A stretch of 64,000 bases of DNA from Carboxylicivirga sediminis. Lineage in GTDB: Bacteria > Bacteroidota > Bacteroidia > Bacteroidales > Marinilabiliaceae. Shown here piece after piece: positions 55,318 through 64,000 of the stretch. Under the pieces are notes generated by a model. That model had not been told where the DNA came from. It searched no databases and saw only the letters and a list, made by a program, of their open reading frames with translations. The stretch spans positions 1-64,000 of the forward strand of contig NZ_JAGTAR010000001.1 in the NCBI RefSeq assembly GCF_018156225.1. The letters run 5' to 3'. The translations under genes were made by a program, and so were the position numbers. Within the stretch, counting starts at the first letter, position 1, and every line of letters starts with the position of its first letter.

Positions 55318-55872
55318 TTATTCAACCAACGAAACTTCATTAATAATTTCACCTCCACGCGTGATCGCTTTCTCATTCATTGGAATAAGGTGGTGGTGAC
55401 GCTCTGGCAATGACTTTTTAAGTCCTGCAATAACATTCTCCATCTTAACAATTGGCTTCACTTTCAGGTATCCGCCCAATACAATCATATTGAATGTTTT
55501 AACAGCATGCATGCGTGCTGCTTCTTCAGTAGCATCTACACGATAAATATTGATATCGGTACGCTCAGGATGACGTGTAATACCATTACCATCATAAATT
55601 AATGTACCACCAGGCTTTACATCCTTTTCAAATTTATCCATCGACTGCTGGTTAAGAATGATGGCAGTATCATATTCGTGTAAGATAGGCGAGCTAATAC
55701 GCTCATCGCTAAGGATAACAGTCACGTTAGCTGTACCACCACGCATTTCCGGTCCGTATGCTGGCATCCATGATACTTCCATATCCTGCATTACGCCTGA
55801 GTAAGCTAATATCTTACCCATCGAAAGTACTCCTTGTCCACCAAATCCGGCTATTACTATTTCTTCTTTCAT
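55318..55872 (-). CDS. 2-oxoacid:ferredoxin oxidoreductase, gamma subunit
   Basis: This 184-residue subunit begins MKEEIVIAGFGGQGVLSMGK, the gamma signature, with VSWMPAYGPEMRGGTANVTV (about 34-53). It belongs to the four-subunit KOR/VOR-type enzyme that oxidises a 2-oxoacid with CoA to acyl-CoA and reduces ferredoxin. It is the last of four genes (delta-alpha-beta-gamma order on the minus strand), 29 bases after the beta gene. Confidence 0.94.
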   Translation of the reverse strand: MKEEIVIAGFGGQGVLSMGKILAYSGVMQDMEVSWMPAYGPEMRGGTANVTVILSDERISSPILHEYDTAIILNQQSMDKFEKDVKPGGTLIYDGNGITRHPERTDINIYRVDATEEAARMHAVKTFNMIVLGGYLKVKPIVKMENVIAGLKKSLPERHHHLIPMNEKAITRGGEIINEVSLVE

Positions 55873-55901
55873 TTCTTCAAATTTTAAGAGATTAAACCGA
55901 A

Positions 55902-56666
55902 CTACTCGTCCTTGATATCACCAAGAGGGTAGTATGGGAACATGTTTTCTTCCATCCATTCATTGGCCTTTGTTGGTGTCATTTTCCAGCCTGAGCTACA
56001 AGTTGAAACCACCTCAACCAATGATGTACCTTTGTTAGCTGCCTGATTTTCGAAGGCTTTTTTCAGTGCCTTCTTTGTTTTGCGTACGTTGGCAGCTGTA
56101 TGAACAGACTGACGTGTCACATAACAAGTACCTGGCAGTTGTGCCAGAATTTCAGAAATCTTGATAGGCGCACCATCGTGGCTTACATCACGACCAGCCG
56201 GACAGGTAGAAGCAGGCATGCCTGGTAATGTAGTTGGTGCCATCTGGCCCCCTGTCATACCATAAATACCGTTGTTGATGAATACCATTACAATGTTTTC
56301 ACCGCGGTTACAAGCATGAATGGTTTCAGCTGTACCAATAGCAGCCAGGTCACCATCACCCTGGTATGAGAACACATAGTTCTCAGGCATTAAACGCTTA
56401 ACAGCTGTTGCCAACGCAGGAGCACGGCCATGAGCTGCTTCCTGCCAGTCAATCTCCAGGTAATTGTAGGCCAATACCGAACAACCAACAGGTGCAATAC
56501 CAATGGTTTTATCCTGAATACCCATTTCTTCGATTACCTCGGCAATCAATTTATGCACTGTACCGTGGCTACATCCAGGACAATAGTGCAATTCGTTTTC
56601 CGAAAGAACATCCGTCTTTTTGTAGATGATGTTTTCAGGTTTTATAATTGTGTTTATATCTGACAT
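55902..56666 (-). CDS. 2-oxoacid:ferredoxin oxidoreductase, beta (thiamine diphosphate) subunit
   Basis: This 254-residue subunit binds TPP: YCPGCSHGTVHKLIAEV (about 28-44, a cysteine pair), then GDGDLAAIGTAETIHACNRG (about 98-117) with the metal-binding GDGD and NNGIYGMTGGQ. There is no cluster-binding extension. It pairs with the alpha subunit 3 bases upstream to form the active site. The acid (2-oxoglutarate, branched-chain or other) cannot be read from the sequence. Confidence 0.94.
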   Translation of the reverse strand: MSDINTIIKPENIIYKKTDVLSENELHYCPGCSHGTVHKLIAEVIEEMGIQDKTIGIAPVGCSVLAYNYLEIDWQEAAHGRAPALATAVKRLMPENYVFSYQGDGDLAAIGTAETIHACNRGENIVMVFINNGIYGMTGGQMAPTTLPGMPASTCPAGRDVSHDGAPIKISEILAQLPGTCYVTRQSVHTAANVRKTKKALKKAFENQAANKGTSLVEVVSTCSSGWKMTPTKANEWMEENMFPYYPLGDIKDE

Positions 56667-56669
56667 TGC

Positions 56670-57752
56670 TTATCCTCCAATTAGTTTTTGTTCAAGTGCC
56701 TCAACCACTTCACCAGGTGAATGTACCGAACCACCAAAACGTCCGAAATGCTCAACCGGCACTTTACATTCTACAGCTAGTTTTACATCCTCAACCATTT
56801 GGCCCGCACTCATCTCAACTGATAAAATACCTTTTACCTGCTTGGCTCTTTCTTGCAGCTGCTTGGTTGGGAATGGGTAAAGTGTAATTGGACGTAACAT
56901 ACCTACTTTGATACCCTTTTCACGCGCCAGCTCAACTGATTTCTGACAGATACGTGCACTGGAACCATAGGCTACCACCAAATATTCAGCATCATCACAC
57001 ATTGTTTCTTCAAACAATACTTCGTTTTCCTCAACCTGTTGATACTTGTTCTGTAATTTATGGTTAAAAGCTTCCTGAACAGATGCTTCTAACTGCACTG
57101 AAGTGATAATATTTTTAGCACGGTCTTTTTTCTTTCCGGTTGTCGCCCAAGAATGGTTTTGCTCAATGTATTCAGCAGTCCAACGTGGTTTGAATTCCTT
57201 CAATTCCACTTTCTCCATCATCTGACCAATTACACCATCAGATAAAATCATTACCGGGTTACGATATTTAAAAGCCAGGTCGAAGGCTGTTTCAACAAAG
57301 TCAGCCATCTCCTGCACTGAAGCAGGTGCCAATGTGATTAATTTATAATCCCCATGTCCACCACCTTTAACAGTTTGGAAGTAATCAGACTGTGCAGGCT
57401 GAATGGTACCTAAACCAGGTCCTCCCCTCACAACATTTACTACAACACAAGGTAGCTCAGCTCCTGCAAGGTATGTCAAACCTTCCTGCATTAAACTCAC
57501 GCCAGGACTTGAAGAAGAAGTCATTACGCGCTTACCGCAACCGGCTCCGCCATAAACCATGTTAATAGATGCGATTTCGCTTTCTGCCTGCAAAACAACC
57601 ATCCCGGTTGTCTCCCAAGGCTTTTCGGCCATGAGGGTTTCCATTACTTCCGACTGGGGAGTAATAGGGTAACCAAAGTAACCATCCACACCAGCACGGA
57701 TAGCTGCTTCAGCAATCGCCTCATTACCTTTCATTAGTTTTAATTCTCTCAT
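56670..57752 (-). CDS. vorB: 2-oxoacid:ferredoxin oxidoreductase, alpha subunit (VorB-like)
   Basis: This 360-residue subunit has the pyrimidine-binding domain (GYFGYPITPQSEVMETLMAE, about 20-39; VLQAESEIASINMVYGGAGC, about 53-72) and the transketolase C-terminal domain (about 240-350, YLVVAYGSSARICQKSVELA). Proteins of this type are usually annotated VorB (3-methyl-2-oxobutanoate:ferredoxin oxidoreductase), but this class is not reliably separated from 2-oxoglutarate enzymes. It lies 30 bases after the delta gene and 3 before beta. Confidence 0.92.
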   Translation of the reverse strand: MRELKLMKGNEAIAEAAIRAGVDGYFGYPITPQSEVMETLMAEKPWETTGMVVLQAESEIASINMVYGGAGCGKRVMTSSSSPGVSLMQEGLTYLAGAELPCVVVNVVRGGPGLGTIQPAQSDYFQTVKGGGHGDYKLITLAPASVQEMADFVETAFDLAFKYRNPVMILSDGVIGQMMEKVELKEFKPRWTAEYIEQNHSWATTGKKKDRAKNIITSVQLEASVQEAFNHKLQNKYQQVEENEVLFEETMCDDAEYLVVAYGSSARICQKSVELAREKGIKVGMLRPITLYPFPTKQLQERAKQVKGILSVEMSAGQMVEDVKLAVECKVPVEHFGRFGGSVHSPGEVVEALEQKLIGG

Positions 57753-57782
57753 GTGTGACTAATTTCCTTTATGAGTTTTACA

Positions 57783-58019
57783 TTAAGCAGTAGCTCCTGC
57801 CTTAGCGCGATAAACAGTAATACAAGTATCAGGACAAACTATCCCGCAATTAGAACAACCGATACAGGCATCAGGATTTGCCATGTAGGCATAGTGATAC
57901 CCCTTGCCGTTAACCTCGGCAGCTAATTCAATTACCTTTGTGGGGCATGCTGTTGTACAAACGCCGCAGCCTTTGCACCTTGCTGTATCCACCACAATTG
58001 CACCTTTTGCTTTTGCCAT
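57783..58019 (-). CDS. 2-oxoacid:ferredoxin oxidoreductase, delta (4Fe-4S) subunit
   Basis: This 78-residue ferredoxin-like subunit has two 4Fe-4S motifs: CKGCGVCTTACPTKVI (about 15-30) and CIGCSNCGIVCPDTCI (about 52-67). It passes electrons from the thiamine-bound intermediate to soluble ferredoxin or flavodoxin. It is the first gene of the four-subunit operon. The aminotransferase at 58148 is upstream on the same strand with 128 bases between. Confidence 0.94.
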   Translation of the reverse strand: MAKAKGAIVVDTARCKGCGVCTTACPTKVIELAAEVNGKGYHYAYMANPDACIGCSNCGIVCPDTCITVYRAKAGATA

Positions 58020-58147
58020 ATTATAGAGTCTTTAATAGATATTACAAATTTAAACTTAAGTATCGATTTTCAACATGACTACTATCAGTATTTACTTGTT
58101 TATAAAGGATATAAACAAGCTTACAAATTATCACCAACACATTGAAT

Positions 58148-59467
58148 CTATGGATTATCAGCTCTAAAAGCCTCCAAGCGAATCCTTAAATCCTCAAAGC
58201 GTTCTTTTCCTGTTTGCGACACACAAGCCCTTATGCTCTCCTGCTTACTACCGGTCTTTCCCAGGGTTATTGCACTAATTCCATAGTAAAGTAGTTTTTC
58301 AAGCAACTGCCCTCCTGTCATGTCCTTATACGATACTGTGAAATAAAAACCGTCGGCCAGAGGTTGATCGATATCCTTATCATATGTCAGATTGAAACCA
58401 TTTGCCAAAAACAGCTCCTTCATCACATGCCCTCGTTCCTTATAATCCTTAACCTCCTCCAGGAAATTAAATTCACCATCATTGGCAGCTTTTAACATGG
58501 CCGCCAAGGCATGCTGTGCCGAATGGCAAGTACCTGAAGACAAAGCATACAATACGCGCGTCACCAGTACCTGACCATATTTATCTACCCCAAACCTTTC
58601 CTGAAGGTTTTTGTAGCGACGATTGTACAAGTATTCTGACATACACGTCATACTTATGCGCTGACCGGCATAACTAAAGGCCTTAGAACTTGAGATAAGC
58701 AGCACATAATTATTCGTATAATGCCCAACAGAGACCTGATATGGCGGCTCAAATGGCTTAGAAAGATCCTGACGAAAATCCATGGCAAAATAAGCCAGGT
58801 CTTCAATAACTACTACATCATATTTTGTTGCCAGCTCACCAATTATCTGCAATTCCGACTCAGTAAAACATACCCATGTCGGATTATTCGGGTTGGAGTA
58901 TATTACCGCCGAAATCTTACCGGTTTTGAAATATGACTCAAGCTTCTCCCGTAGTGCCTCTCCCCTGTAATTATATACATCAAAAGAATCGTACTTGTAC
59001 CCAAGTACATCTAATTGCTGCTTTTGCACCGGAAACCCAGGATCAATAAATAAAAGCGTATCTCTTTCTTTATATATCTGACCACATACCAGAAAGTTGG
59101 CATATGAGCCCTGCATAGAACCCACTGTGGGTACGCAACACTCTGAAGGGATATCCAAGTTCAGAAAGGCTTTGACAAAACGACTTGTTTCATCCTTAAG
59201 CGGCTTAATACCTTCTAACATTGGATATTTGGACGCCACCCCCTTTTTAAGTGCATCAATCTCTGCATTGGTTGCTATTTCAGAAGGTACCAGCCCGGGA
59301 ACACCCATTTCCATCCGAATAAACTTCTCACCACTCTGCTCTTCAATATCATTTACAATAGAAACAATCTCCCGGATAGTTGCATTATTAAGATCGCCAA
59401 TTTGATACTTAGCCAGAACATTATCAACTATATTAGCATCAATTGGTGTATTTGTGTGTGATTGCAT
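58148..59467 (-). CDS. class I/II pyridoxal-phosphate aminotransferase
   Basis: The protein is 439 residues from MQSHTNTP; an in-frame extension of 25 codons upstream overlaps the flavodoxin terminator and is rejected. It has the PLP-enzyme motifs VIYSNPNNPTW (about 195-205), VVIEDLAYFAMDFRQD and the likely PLP lysine in SSSKAFSYAGQRISM. It resembles aromatic or branched-chain amino acid aminotransferases; the substrate is uncertain. Next to a 2-oxoacid oxidoreductase it may supply the 2-oxoacid from an amino acid. Confidence 0.9.
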   Translation of the reverse strand: MQSHTNTPIDANIVDNVLAKYQIGDLNNATIREIVSIVNDIEEQSGEKFIRMEMGVPGLVPSEIATNAEIDALKKGVASKYPMLEGIKPLKDETSRFVKAFLNLDIPSECCVPTVGSMQGSYANFLVCGQIYKERDTLLFIDPGFPVQKQQLDVLGYKYDSFDVYNYRGEALREKLESYFKTGKISAVIYSNPNNPTWVCFTESELQIIGELATKYDVVVIEDLAYFAMDFRQDLSKPFEPPYQVSVGHYTNNYVLLISSSKAFSYAGQRISMTCMSEYLYNRRYKNLQERFGVDKYGQVLVTRVLYALSSGTCHSAQHALAAMLKAANDGEFNFLEEVKDYKERGHVMKELFLANGFNLTYDKDIDQPLADGFYFTVSYKDMTGGQLLEKLLYYGISAITLGKTGSKQESIRACVSQTGKERFEDLRIRLEAFRADNP

Positions 59468-59514
59468 TAGATTAATTTTACATCGTGAGCTGATAGCTCT
59501 TTGTGATTGAAAAC

Positions 59515-59540
59515 AAAAAGGGTGGCACAGCGCACCACCC
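59515..59540 (-). terminator. intrinsic terminator of the flavodoxin gene
   Basis: On the minus strand GGGTGG and CCACCC enclose a 9-base loop, followed by TTTTTG, 14 bases after the flavodoxin stop. Confidence 0.85.
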
Positions 59541-59553
59541 AATTAGATATCAT

Positions 59554-60078
59554 TTAAAAACCAAACTCGTTTATGAGTCGGTTAATCCAGTTTTCGACGC
59601 GCACATCAGTTTTATCCGCTTCATTATCCTCATCAACTGGCAAGCCTAAAAACTGACCGTCTTTAATACCTTCTGACTCCTCATAGGTATATTCTTCGGT
59701 TGAGCAAAAACCTACCACTTCAGCAGCTGTATTTTCCAATCGATCATACACCCACCCAAGAGCATCGACAAAATGTTGCGGATACTGAATGTGATCTCCC
59801 AAACAGTACATGGCAATCTTTTTACCTTCCCAGTTTACTTTACCAAAACACGTAGCAAACTCATCCCAATCAGTATCTTTATATTCAGAATCCCAATTTG
59901 TTTTACCAATTGTAGACATACCGAAAATCAGCTTATCAAATCGTTCTAATACTGATTCGTCAGCCTTTTTAACAGCAATCAGTTCTACTTTATCTGCTCC
60001 TAACTTTTGTTCGATAACATGAGCAACTTTCTCAACGCTACCCAACTCAGGACCATAAAAAATACCAATCTTAGACAT
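59554..60078 (-). CDS. flavodoxin
   Basis: This 174-residue long-chain-type flavodoxin starts MSKIGIFYGPELGSVEKVAH. The FMN phosphate loop is GPELGSVE (the usual first T/S-x-T is changed to P-x-L), followed by FGMSTIGKTNWDSEYKDTDW (about 53-72, the W-loop), YCLGDHIQYPQHFVDALGWV (about 91-110) and the flexible C-terminal loop typical of long-chain flavodoxins. It is a low-potential one-electron carrier that can replace ferredoxin, here probably for the 2-oxoacid oxidoreductase. It has its own terminator. Confidence 0.93.
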   Translation of the reverse strand: MSKIGIFYGPELGSVEKVAHVIEQKLGADKVELIAVKKADESVLERFDKLIFGMSTIGKTNWDSEYKDTDWDEFATCFGKVNWEGKKIAMYCLGDHIQYPQHFVDALGWVYDRLENTAAEVVGFCSTEEYTYEESEGIKDGQFLGLPVDEDNEADKTDVRVENWINRLINEFGF

Positions 60079-60146
60079 AGTTATTGATTTTTACAGAGGT
60101 TTCTATTACTTCAAATATGCTTTTTTTACCCGAGATATGCAACCTA

Positions 60147-60854
60147 TCAGCCCGCCGAAGGCTTCTTATTTCCTGCTATTGCAAGCAATACGCCCAATAC
60201 AATTCCCAGCAAGGCAGCAAACAACACCCTATATTCAGGTGCCATCAGAAATGTGATTGTGTGTGCAGGTATCCAAAAGAACGGTATCGTCTTTTTAAAC
60301 ACAAAATTCCATTGCACACCCCAGTCCATCTCTTTCATAATTTTACCAAAAGCGACAGGCTTTAACAAACAAGTCAAACTGCCATTATTCATTATAATAT
60401 GCGTATCCGTTATGCGATGCAAAGTCATCATAACCGGCGCATAAATGAGGTTCATTGCTGCACTAATACAAAATGCCACGAGTAACTTTTCAGCAGTGAA
60501 CGATTGACTCATCACAGCAAGTGCTCCTTCAACTCCGATTTTCTCAAGAAAAACAGGCACACCCGATGCAAATATCACAAACGCCATTTTAATGGTTAGT
60601 CCCAACAATCCCCAGATTATCGCCCGGGGCAGTATTCCAAAGCCATCAGCTGTGTATCTACCTGTCTTTATTCGTAAGCCAATAACTTCACCAAGAGTAG
60701 CCAGCACCGCAAACTTCAAAAAACTCATGAACATTGGATGGTTAAGATTAAATCCCTCGTACCAGCCAAATACAGTCGCACTCAAAAAGAAGGGTGCAAA
60801 AAACACCGCTAAAGACATGCAAAAAATAATATCAATCGTCAATTTCCTACTCAT
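60147..60854 (-). CDS. Mpv17/PMP22-like membrane protein
   Basis: This 235-residue protein has about five hydrophobic segments. The C-terminal part, FFWIPAHTITFLMAPEYRVL then FAALLGIVLGVLLA, fits the Mpv17 signature W-x-P-x-x-x-x-x-F-x-x-x-P-x-x-R, and the middle DWGVQWNFVFKK is also family-like. Eukaryotic members are inner-mitochondrial or peroxisomal channel-like proteins; bacterial ones are uncharacterised. It stands alone. Upstream (60855-61201, 347 bases) there is AT-rich sequence with the terminator at 61143-61178 and no gene. Confidence 0.65.
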   Translation of the reverse strand: MSRKLTIDIIFCMSLAVFFAPFFLSATVFGWYEGFNLNHPMFMSFLKFAVLATLGEVIGLRIKTGRYTADGFGILPRAIIWGLLGLTIKMAFVIFASGVPVFLEKIGVEGALAVMSQSFTAEKLLVAFCISAAMNLIYAPVMMTLHRITDTHIIMNNGSLTCLLKPVAFGKIMKEMDWGVQWNFVFKKTIPFFWIPAHTITFLMAPEYRVLFAALLGIVLGVLLAIAGNKKPSAG

Positions 60855-61142
60855 ATCATTTTATCCAACAGGCTTGATATCAATCTCTAACACAATTCAC
60901 ACCCCCACCCACACAAAAGACACACTAAACCCTATTAAACAATTCATTAGGCCCCATTTCAAATCATAAGCCTTCACAAAAATAACAGGATTTATTATTA
61001 TTAATGCATCCCCAATAATGATTTAGATCAAGTTTAAGGTATTTTTTCTTTAAAACAAAAAAATTATCCACAAGAAACCCACCTATTCATAGTTGCAGTG
61101 TAGCATTTAAAGATATATTTCTTTATTTAATATTAAGACAAT

Positions 61143-61178
61143 AAAAAAGCCGGCCTTCCTTTGAAGAGCCGACTTTTT
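61143..61178 (-). terminator. intrinsic terminator of the acyl-CoA synthetase gene
   Basis: On the minus strand AGTCGGC and GCCGGCT pair with one G-U, followed by TTTTTT, about 25 bases after the stop at 61202. Confidence 0.85.
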
Positions 61179-61201
61179 CATCATTATCAATACACAAACA
61201 G

Positions 61202-63262
61202 TTACTTTTGAATCCGTATCCGGGCATCTACAGCAATCACTTTTTCACCGTCACCCAATAGCGGATTTATATCCATTTCTTTAATTTCAGGAGCATGCAT
61301 CAGCATAGATGACAAACGAACAATGATTTCGGCATATTTGTTTTCATCAATGCCTTTTTGCCCTCGCACTCCTTCAATAATTTTATAACTTTTTAACCCC
61401 CGTATCATTTCGAGAGCTTCACCCTGATTAACAGGCGCTAAACCAGAGGCAACATCTTTTAATACTTCGATAAAGATACCACCCATTCCGCACAAAACCA
61501 TGTGTCCGAAACCCGGCTCATAAGTTGCACCTATAAACAACTCCTTCCCTGTAATCATTGGTTGTAGCATTACACCGGTAGCATCTGCTATTTGCATCAT
61601 ACGCACAAATTCAGCATTTAGTTGCTCATCTGAGTCAACATTAAGCACAACCCCACCAACATCTGACTTATGAACTGGCCCAACAACCTTCATCACAACC
61701 GGATAACCAACCTCAGCCACTGCCGTCTGCAAATCTTCAACTTTATCACTCACAAACTCTTTAACCCGCGGCACACCAGCCACATCGAGCAACTCCTGAA
61801 CGACTTCAGGCGAAACATACCCATCAGGTTGTGCTTCAATAATCCGGCGAAGCGCCTGCACATCCAAATCCTCTTCACCACCTGATATCGCAACAGGTTT
61901 AGGCGTATTATAAACCTTGGTTAACGCATTACCAAACAGCACCTCATCCGGAAAGTTAACATTTCCCAAATTAATAAACATTTCAATATCATCCTTGACG
62001 TTAACTACGGACGGTAAAATCGGATATATTGGCTTCTTACACTCCCTTATCTTACGGTGAAGCACCTTGTAAACTTCCTCATTAGTGAATAAACCCGGAC
62101 TACCAAATACAACAGCCATAGCATCGATGTGATTGAAGTCATTTTCACAAGCATCAATTATATCACCCAGCTGCTCAGCCGTTCCGGTTGCCAGAAAGTC
62201 AATAGGATTAGCCACACTCGAACCGGGATACAACTTTTCTAACAATGCCTCAGCTTTTGGCCCATCAATGGCCGGTACTTCCAGACCACCATTAGACAAT
62301 GCATCGGTTAACATCACTGCTGGTCCTCCCGCATGGGTAATCACTGCAATATTCTTCCCTTTCAACTCCTCGACCATGAAAACAGCTGCCACATTGGCCA
62401 ACTCCTCACGCCCATAACAACGAACGATTCCTGCTTTTTTAAACAAGGCATCAACTGCCAAATCACTACTTGCCAAGGCACCCGTATGACTAGAAGCCGC
62501 ACGACTACCTGCTTCTGAATTACCAGCTTTAACAGCCGCAATTTTACAGCCTTTATTAATTAAGGATGCAGCATGCTTCAAAAGCTTCTGAGGGTTGTTC
62601 ACACTTTCGAGATAAAGCAGTTTTATCTTCGAACTCTTTCCTTCCACATAGGTATTATCCAGATACTCCAGTACCTCTTCCACACCTGTTTGAGCACTAT
62701 TACCTACCGAATAAACACTATTAAACTTCAAGCCTTTGGCCATTCCAGCCTCAATAATAAACACAGCCGTTGCTCCGGAACCTGAAATAAAATCAGCTCC
62801 CATTGGCTCCAATGCCGGAATTGGCGTTGTAAACACACTACTATGATTGGTAGTAAGCATCCCCACACAGTTAGGACCAATCAAACAGCCGCCTACCTCA
62901 TTAATTGTATTAACAATTTGATGCTCTAAAGCAGCACCTTCTTCATTTTCTTCACTAAAACCTGCAGAAATAATAATAAAAGCCCTGGTGCCTTTTTGCT
63001 TTGCCAACACCTCAACCGTTTGCGGGCAAAATTTGGCAGCAATAGCCAACACTGCCAGATCAACATTTTCGGGTAAATCAGCCACATCACGATAGGACTT
63101 TATCCCCTGAACCTCATCACTCTTGAGGTTAGTAACATACAAGTCACCTTTATAATTGCCATCAACAATGTTTTTAAGAATCTTTCCTCCGGGCTTCATT
63201 ACATCATCGGAGGCTCCCACCACCACAATGCTTTTCGGATTTAGCAGCTGTTCGTTTATCAT
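61202..63262 (-). CDS. ADP-forming acetate/acyl-CoA ligase, alpha-beta fusion
   Basis: This 686-residue protein converts acyl-CoA, ADP and phosphate to acid, CoA and ATP. In order: a CoA-binding Rossmann domain (1-125, IVVVGASDDVMKPGGKILKN), a succinyl-CoA ligase-like alpha part with the phosphohistidine in RAASSHTGALASSDLAVDA (about 259-277) and AVITHAGGPAVMLTDAL, then a C-terminal ATP-grasp domain (about 475-686, YPVVMKVVGPVHKSDVGGVV; EMDINPLLG). Archaeal enzymes split these domains; the fused form is common in fermentative bacteria. With the 2-oxoacid oxidoreductase it forms a substrate-level ATP route. It is divergent from hydE. Confidence 0.95.
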   Translation of the reverse strand: MINEQLLNPKSIVVVGASDDVMKPGGKILKNIVDGNYKGDLYVTNLKSDEVQGIKSYRDVADLPENVDLAVLAIAAKFCPQTVEVLAKQKGTRAFIIISAGFSEENEEGAALEHQIVNTINEVGGCLIGPNCVGMLTTNHSSVFTTPIPALEPMGADFISGSGATAVFIIEAGMAKGLKFNSVYSVGNSAQTGVEEVLEYLDNTYVEGKSSKIKLLYLESVNNPQKLLKHAASLINKGCKIAAVKAGNSEAGSRAASSHTGALASSDLAVDALFKKAGIVRCYGREELANVAAVFMVEELKGKNIAVITHAGGPAVMLTDALSNGGLEVPAIDGPKAEALLEKLYPGSSVANPIDFLATGTAEQLGDIIDACENDFNHIDAMAVVFGSPGLFTNEEVYKVLHRKIRECKKPIYPILPSVVNVKDDIEMFINLGNVNFPDEVLFGNALTKVYNTPKPVAISGGEEDLDVQALRRIIEAQPDGYVSPEVVQELLDVAGVPRVKEFVSDKVEDLQTAVAEVGYPVVMKVVGPVHKSDVGGVVLNVDSDEQLNAEFVRMMQIADATGVMLQPMITGKELFIGATYEPGFGHMVLCGMGGIFIEVLKDVASGLAPVNQGEALEMIRGLKSYKIIEGVRGQKGIDENKYAEIIVRLSSMLMHAPEIKEMDINPLLGDGEKVIAVDARIRIQK

Positions 63263-63509
63263 TTGTGTATTATTTTGTCTGTCTAACTATTCTCCATTGG
63301 GTATTTACAGAAAGTCATGTAATAATATGATGAAAATCATAAGTTACCAAAATGCTTATAAACAAAGACACTAACACAACCACCAACTTACACCCAATAA
63401 TTTTTAGTAACAATCTGTTACCTGCGCAAAAATACACGAATGATTCAATTATCAAACCATCAGCCAATGATTTTTTGTTATTTTTACGCAGTCTAAAAAG
63501 AAGCGAACC

Positions 63510-64000
63510 GTGAGCAAAAAGATTGATATTTTACTTGTAAAAGAAACACTTACAAGAGATGAACTGAGTTTTTTAATTAGTTTAGAAGGCGTTGAACGCG
63601 ACTATTTTCTGAAGTCGGTGGGAAATAAATACATTGAAACACTCGGAAAAAAGGTGTATTTCAGGGGACTGGTTGAATTTTCAAATTATTGCACCAAAGA
63701 CTGCTACTACTGTGGCATCAGAAAAAGCAACAACCACTCAGAACGCTACGATATAGATGACCAAGCCATAATCGAAGCCGCAATTTTTGCTCATGAAAAC
63801 AAGTACGGCTCATTGGTTTTACAGTCAGGCGAAAGAAGCGATACAACCTTTACTTCGCGCATTACCAATCTGTTAAAGGCCATCAAAGAAGCTACCAACG
63901 GAGAATTGGGCATTACTATTTCATTAGGCGAACAAAGTGAAGAAGTATACAGAGAGTGGTTTGAAGCAGGCGCTCATCGTTACCTCTTACGAATTGAAAG
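63510..64000 (+). CDS. hydE: [FeFe] hydrogenase maturase HydE, 5' part (cut by window end)
   Basis: The frame is open from GTG 63510 to the window edge (163 complete codons). It starts (M)SKKIDILLVKETLTRDELSF and reaches the radical SAM cluster motif CTKDCYYCGIRKSN (about residues 63-76), followed by LVLQSGERSD (about 108-117), typical of HydE. HydE, with HydF and HydG, builds the H-cluster of [FeFe]-hydrogenase. GTG is the likely start because no ATG in this frame precedes the conserved region. It implies hydrogen metabolism encoded beyond the window. Confidence 0.9.
   Translation, partial: MSKKIDILLVKETLTRDELSFLISLEGVERDYFLKSVGNKYIETLGKKVYFRGLVEFSNYCTKDCYYCGIRKSNNHSERYDIDDQAIIEAAIFAHENKYGSLVLQSGERSDTTFTSRITNLLKAIKEATNGELGITISLGEQSEEVYREWFEAGAHRYLLRIE

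Noticed and set aside
1-64000. tRNA, rRNA or CRISPR array
   Set aside because: I found no cloverleaf, rRNA-like stretch or regularly spaced repeat-spacer pattern on reading; a dedicated search was not possible.

Overview
The window looks like a chromosomal segment of an anaerobic, fermentative member of the Bacteroidota, probably Bacteroidales/Marinilabiliales. Evidence: two SusC/SusD outer-membrane uptake pairs, an ECF sigma/FecR pair feeding a SusC with an N-terminal STN domain, a DPP IV-type S9 peptidase, TAnnTTTG-type -7 promoter boxes, and an energy gene set (ferredoxin-dependent 2-oxoacid oxidoreductase, ADP-forming acyl-CoA synthetase, flavodoxin and the start of the [FeFe]-hydrogenase maturase HydE). 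The genus is not determined. No rRNA, tRNA or CRISPR array was found.

Region 1 (1-4.75 kb) is the most unusual part. It holds short plus-strand genes separated by four long imperfect palindromes. The first 10 bases of each cassette, starting at a GTT core, reappear as the exact reverse complement at the end of that same cassette, as expected for integron gene cassettes with attC sites. No integrase lies in the window. A 662-bp group II intron without a reverse transcriptase gene sits, in the opposite orientation, exactly inside the core of the fourth site. Removing it restores a perfect core. The array ends in a frameshifted gene, a DUF6398-like gene and decayed sequence.

Region 2 (5-13 kb) holds lone genes: small membrane proteins, a PAS protein, a TonB C-terminal-like protein, a divergent HxlR/YhdH pair, an NTF2-like protein and a DPP IV-type peptidase. 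Region 3 (13-25.5 kb) is core: thrS-infC-rpmI-rplT (infC starts at ATA), cdd, an RluA-type synthase, panB, a malic enzyme with a phosphotransacetylase-like domain, a tandem double adenylate kinase with a degenerate second half, glnA and a YhcH protein.

Region 4 (25.7-36 kb) is an ECF sigma-FecR-SusC-SusD locus followed by an M43-like lipoprotein that has lost all zinc ligands, a periplasmic thioredoxin-fold protein and a trypsin-like serine protease. Region 5 (36-45.5 kb) has an AraC regulator, a NarL-type response regulator and its likely kinase, and a second SusCD pair. Upstream of that pair is a 1.1-kb non-coding stretch with a predicted short terminated RNA and a nested palindrome.

Region 6 (45.5-53.5 kb) has an AHSA1-like protein, an EFR1-type flavodoxin/ferredoxin and a complete biotin operon bioB-A-F-G-C-D, preceded by a small gene and an attenuator-like hairpin. 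Region 7 (53.8-64 kb) has a PurF-like protein without the N-terminal catalytic cysteine, an aminotransferase followed by a four-subunit 2-oxoacid:ferredoxin oxidoreductase, a flavodoxin, an Mpv17-like membrane protein, a fused ADP-forming acyl-CoA synthetase and a truncated hydE. Together region 7 suggests oxidation of 2-oxoacids (for example from amino acids) to acyl-CoA, ATP formation by the synthetase, and disposal of reduced ferredoxin or flavodoxin as hydrogen.
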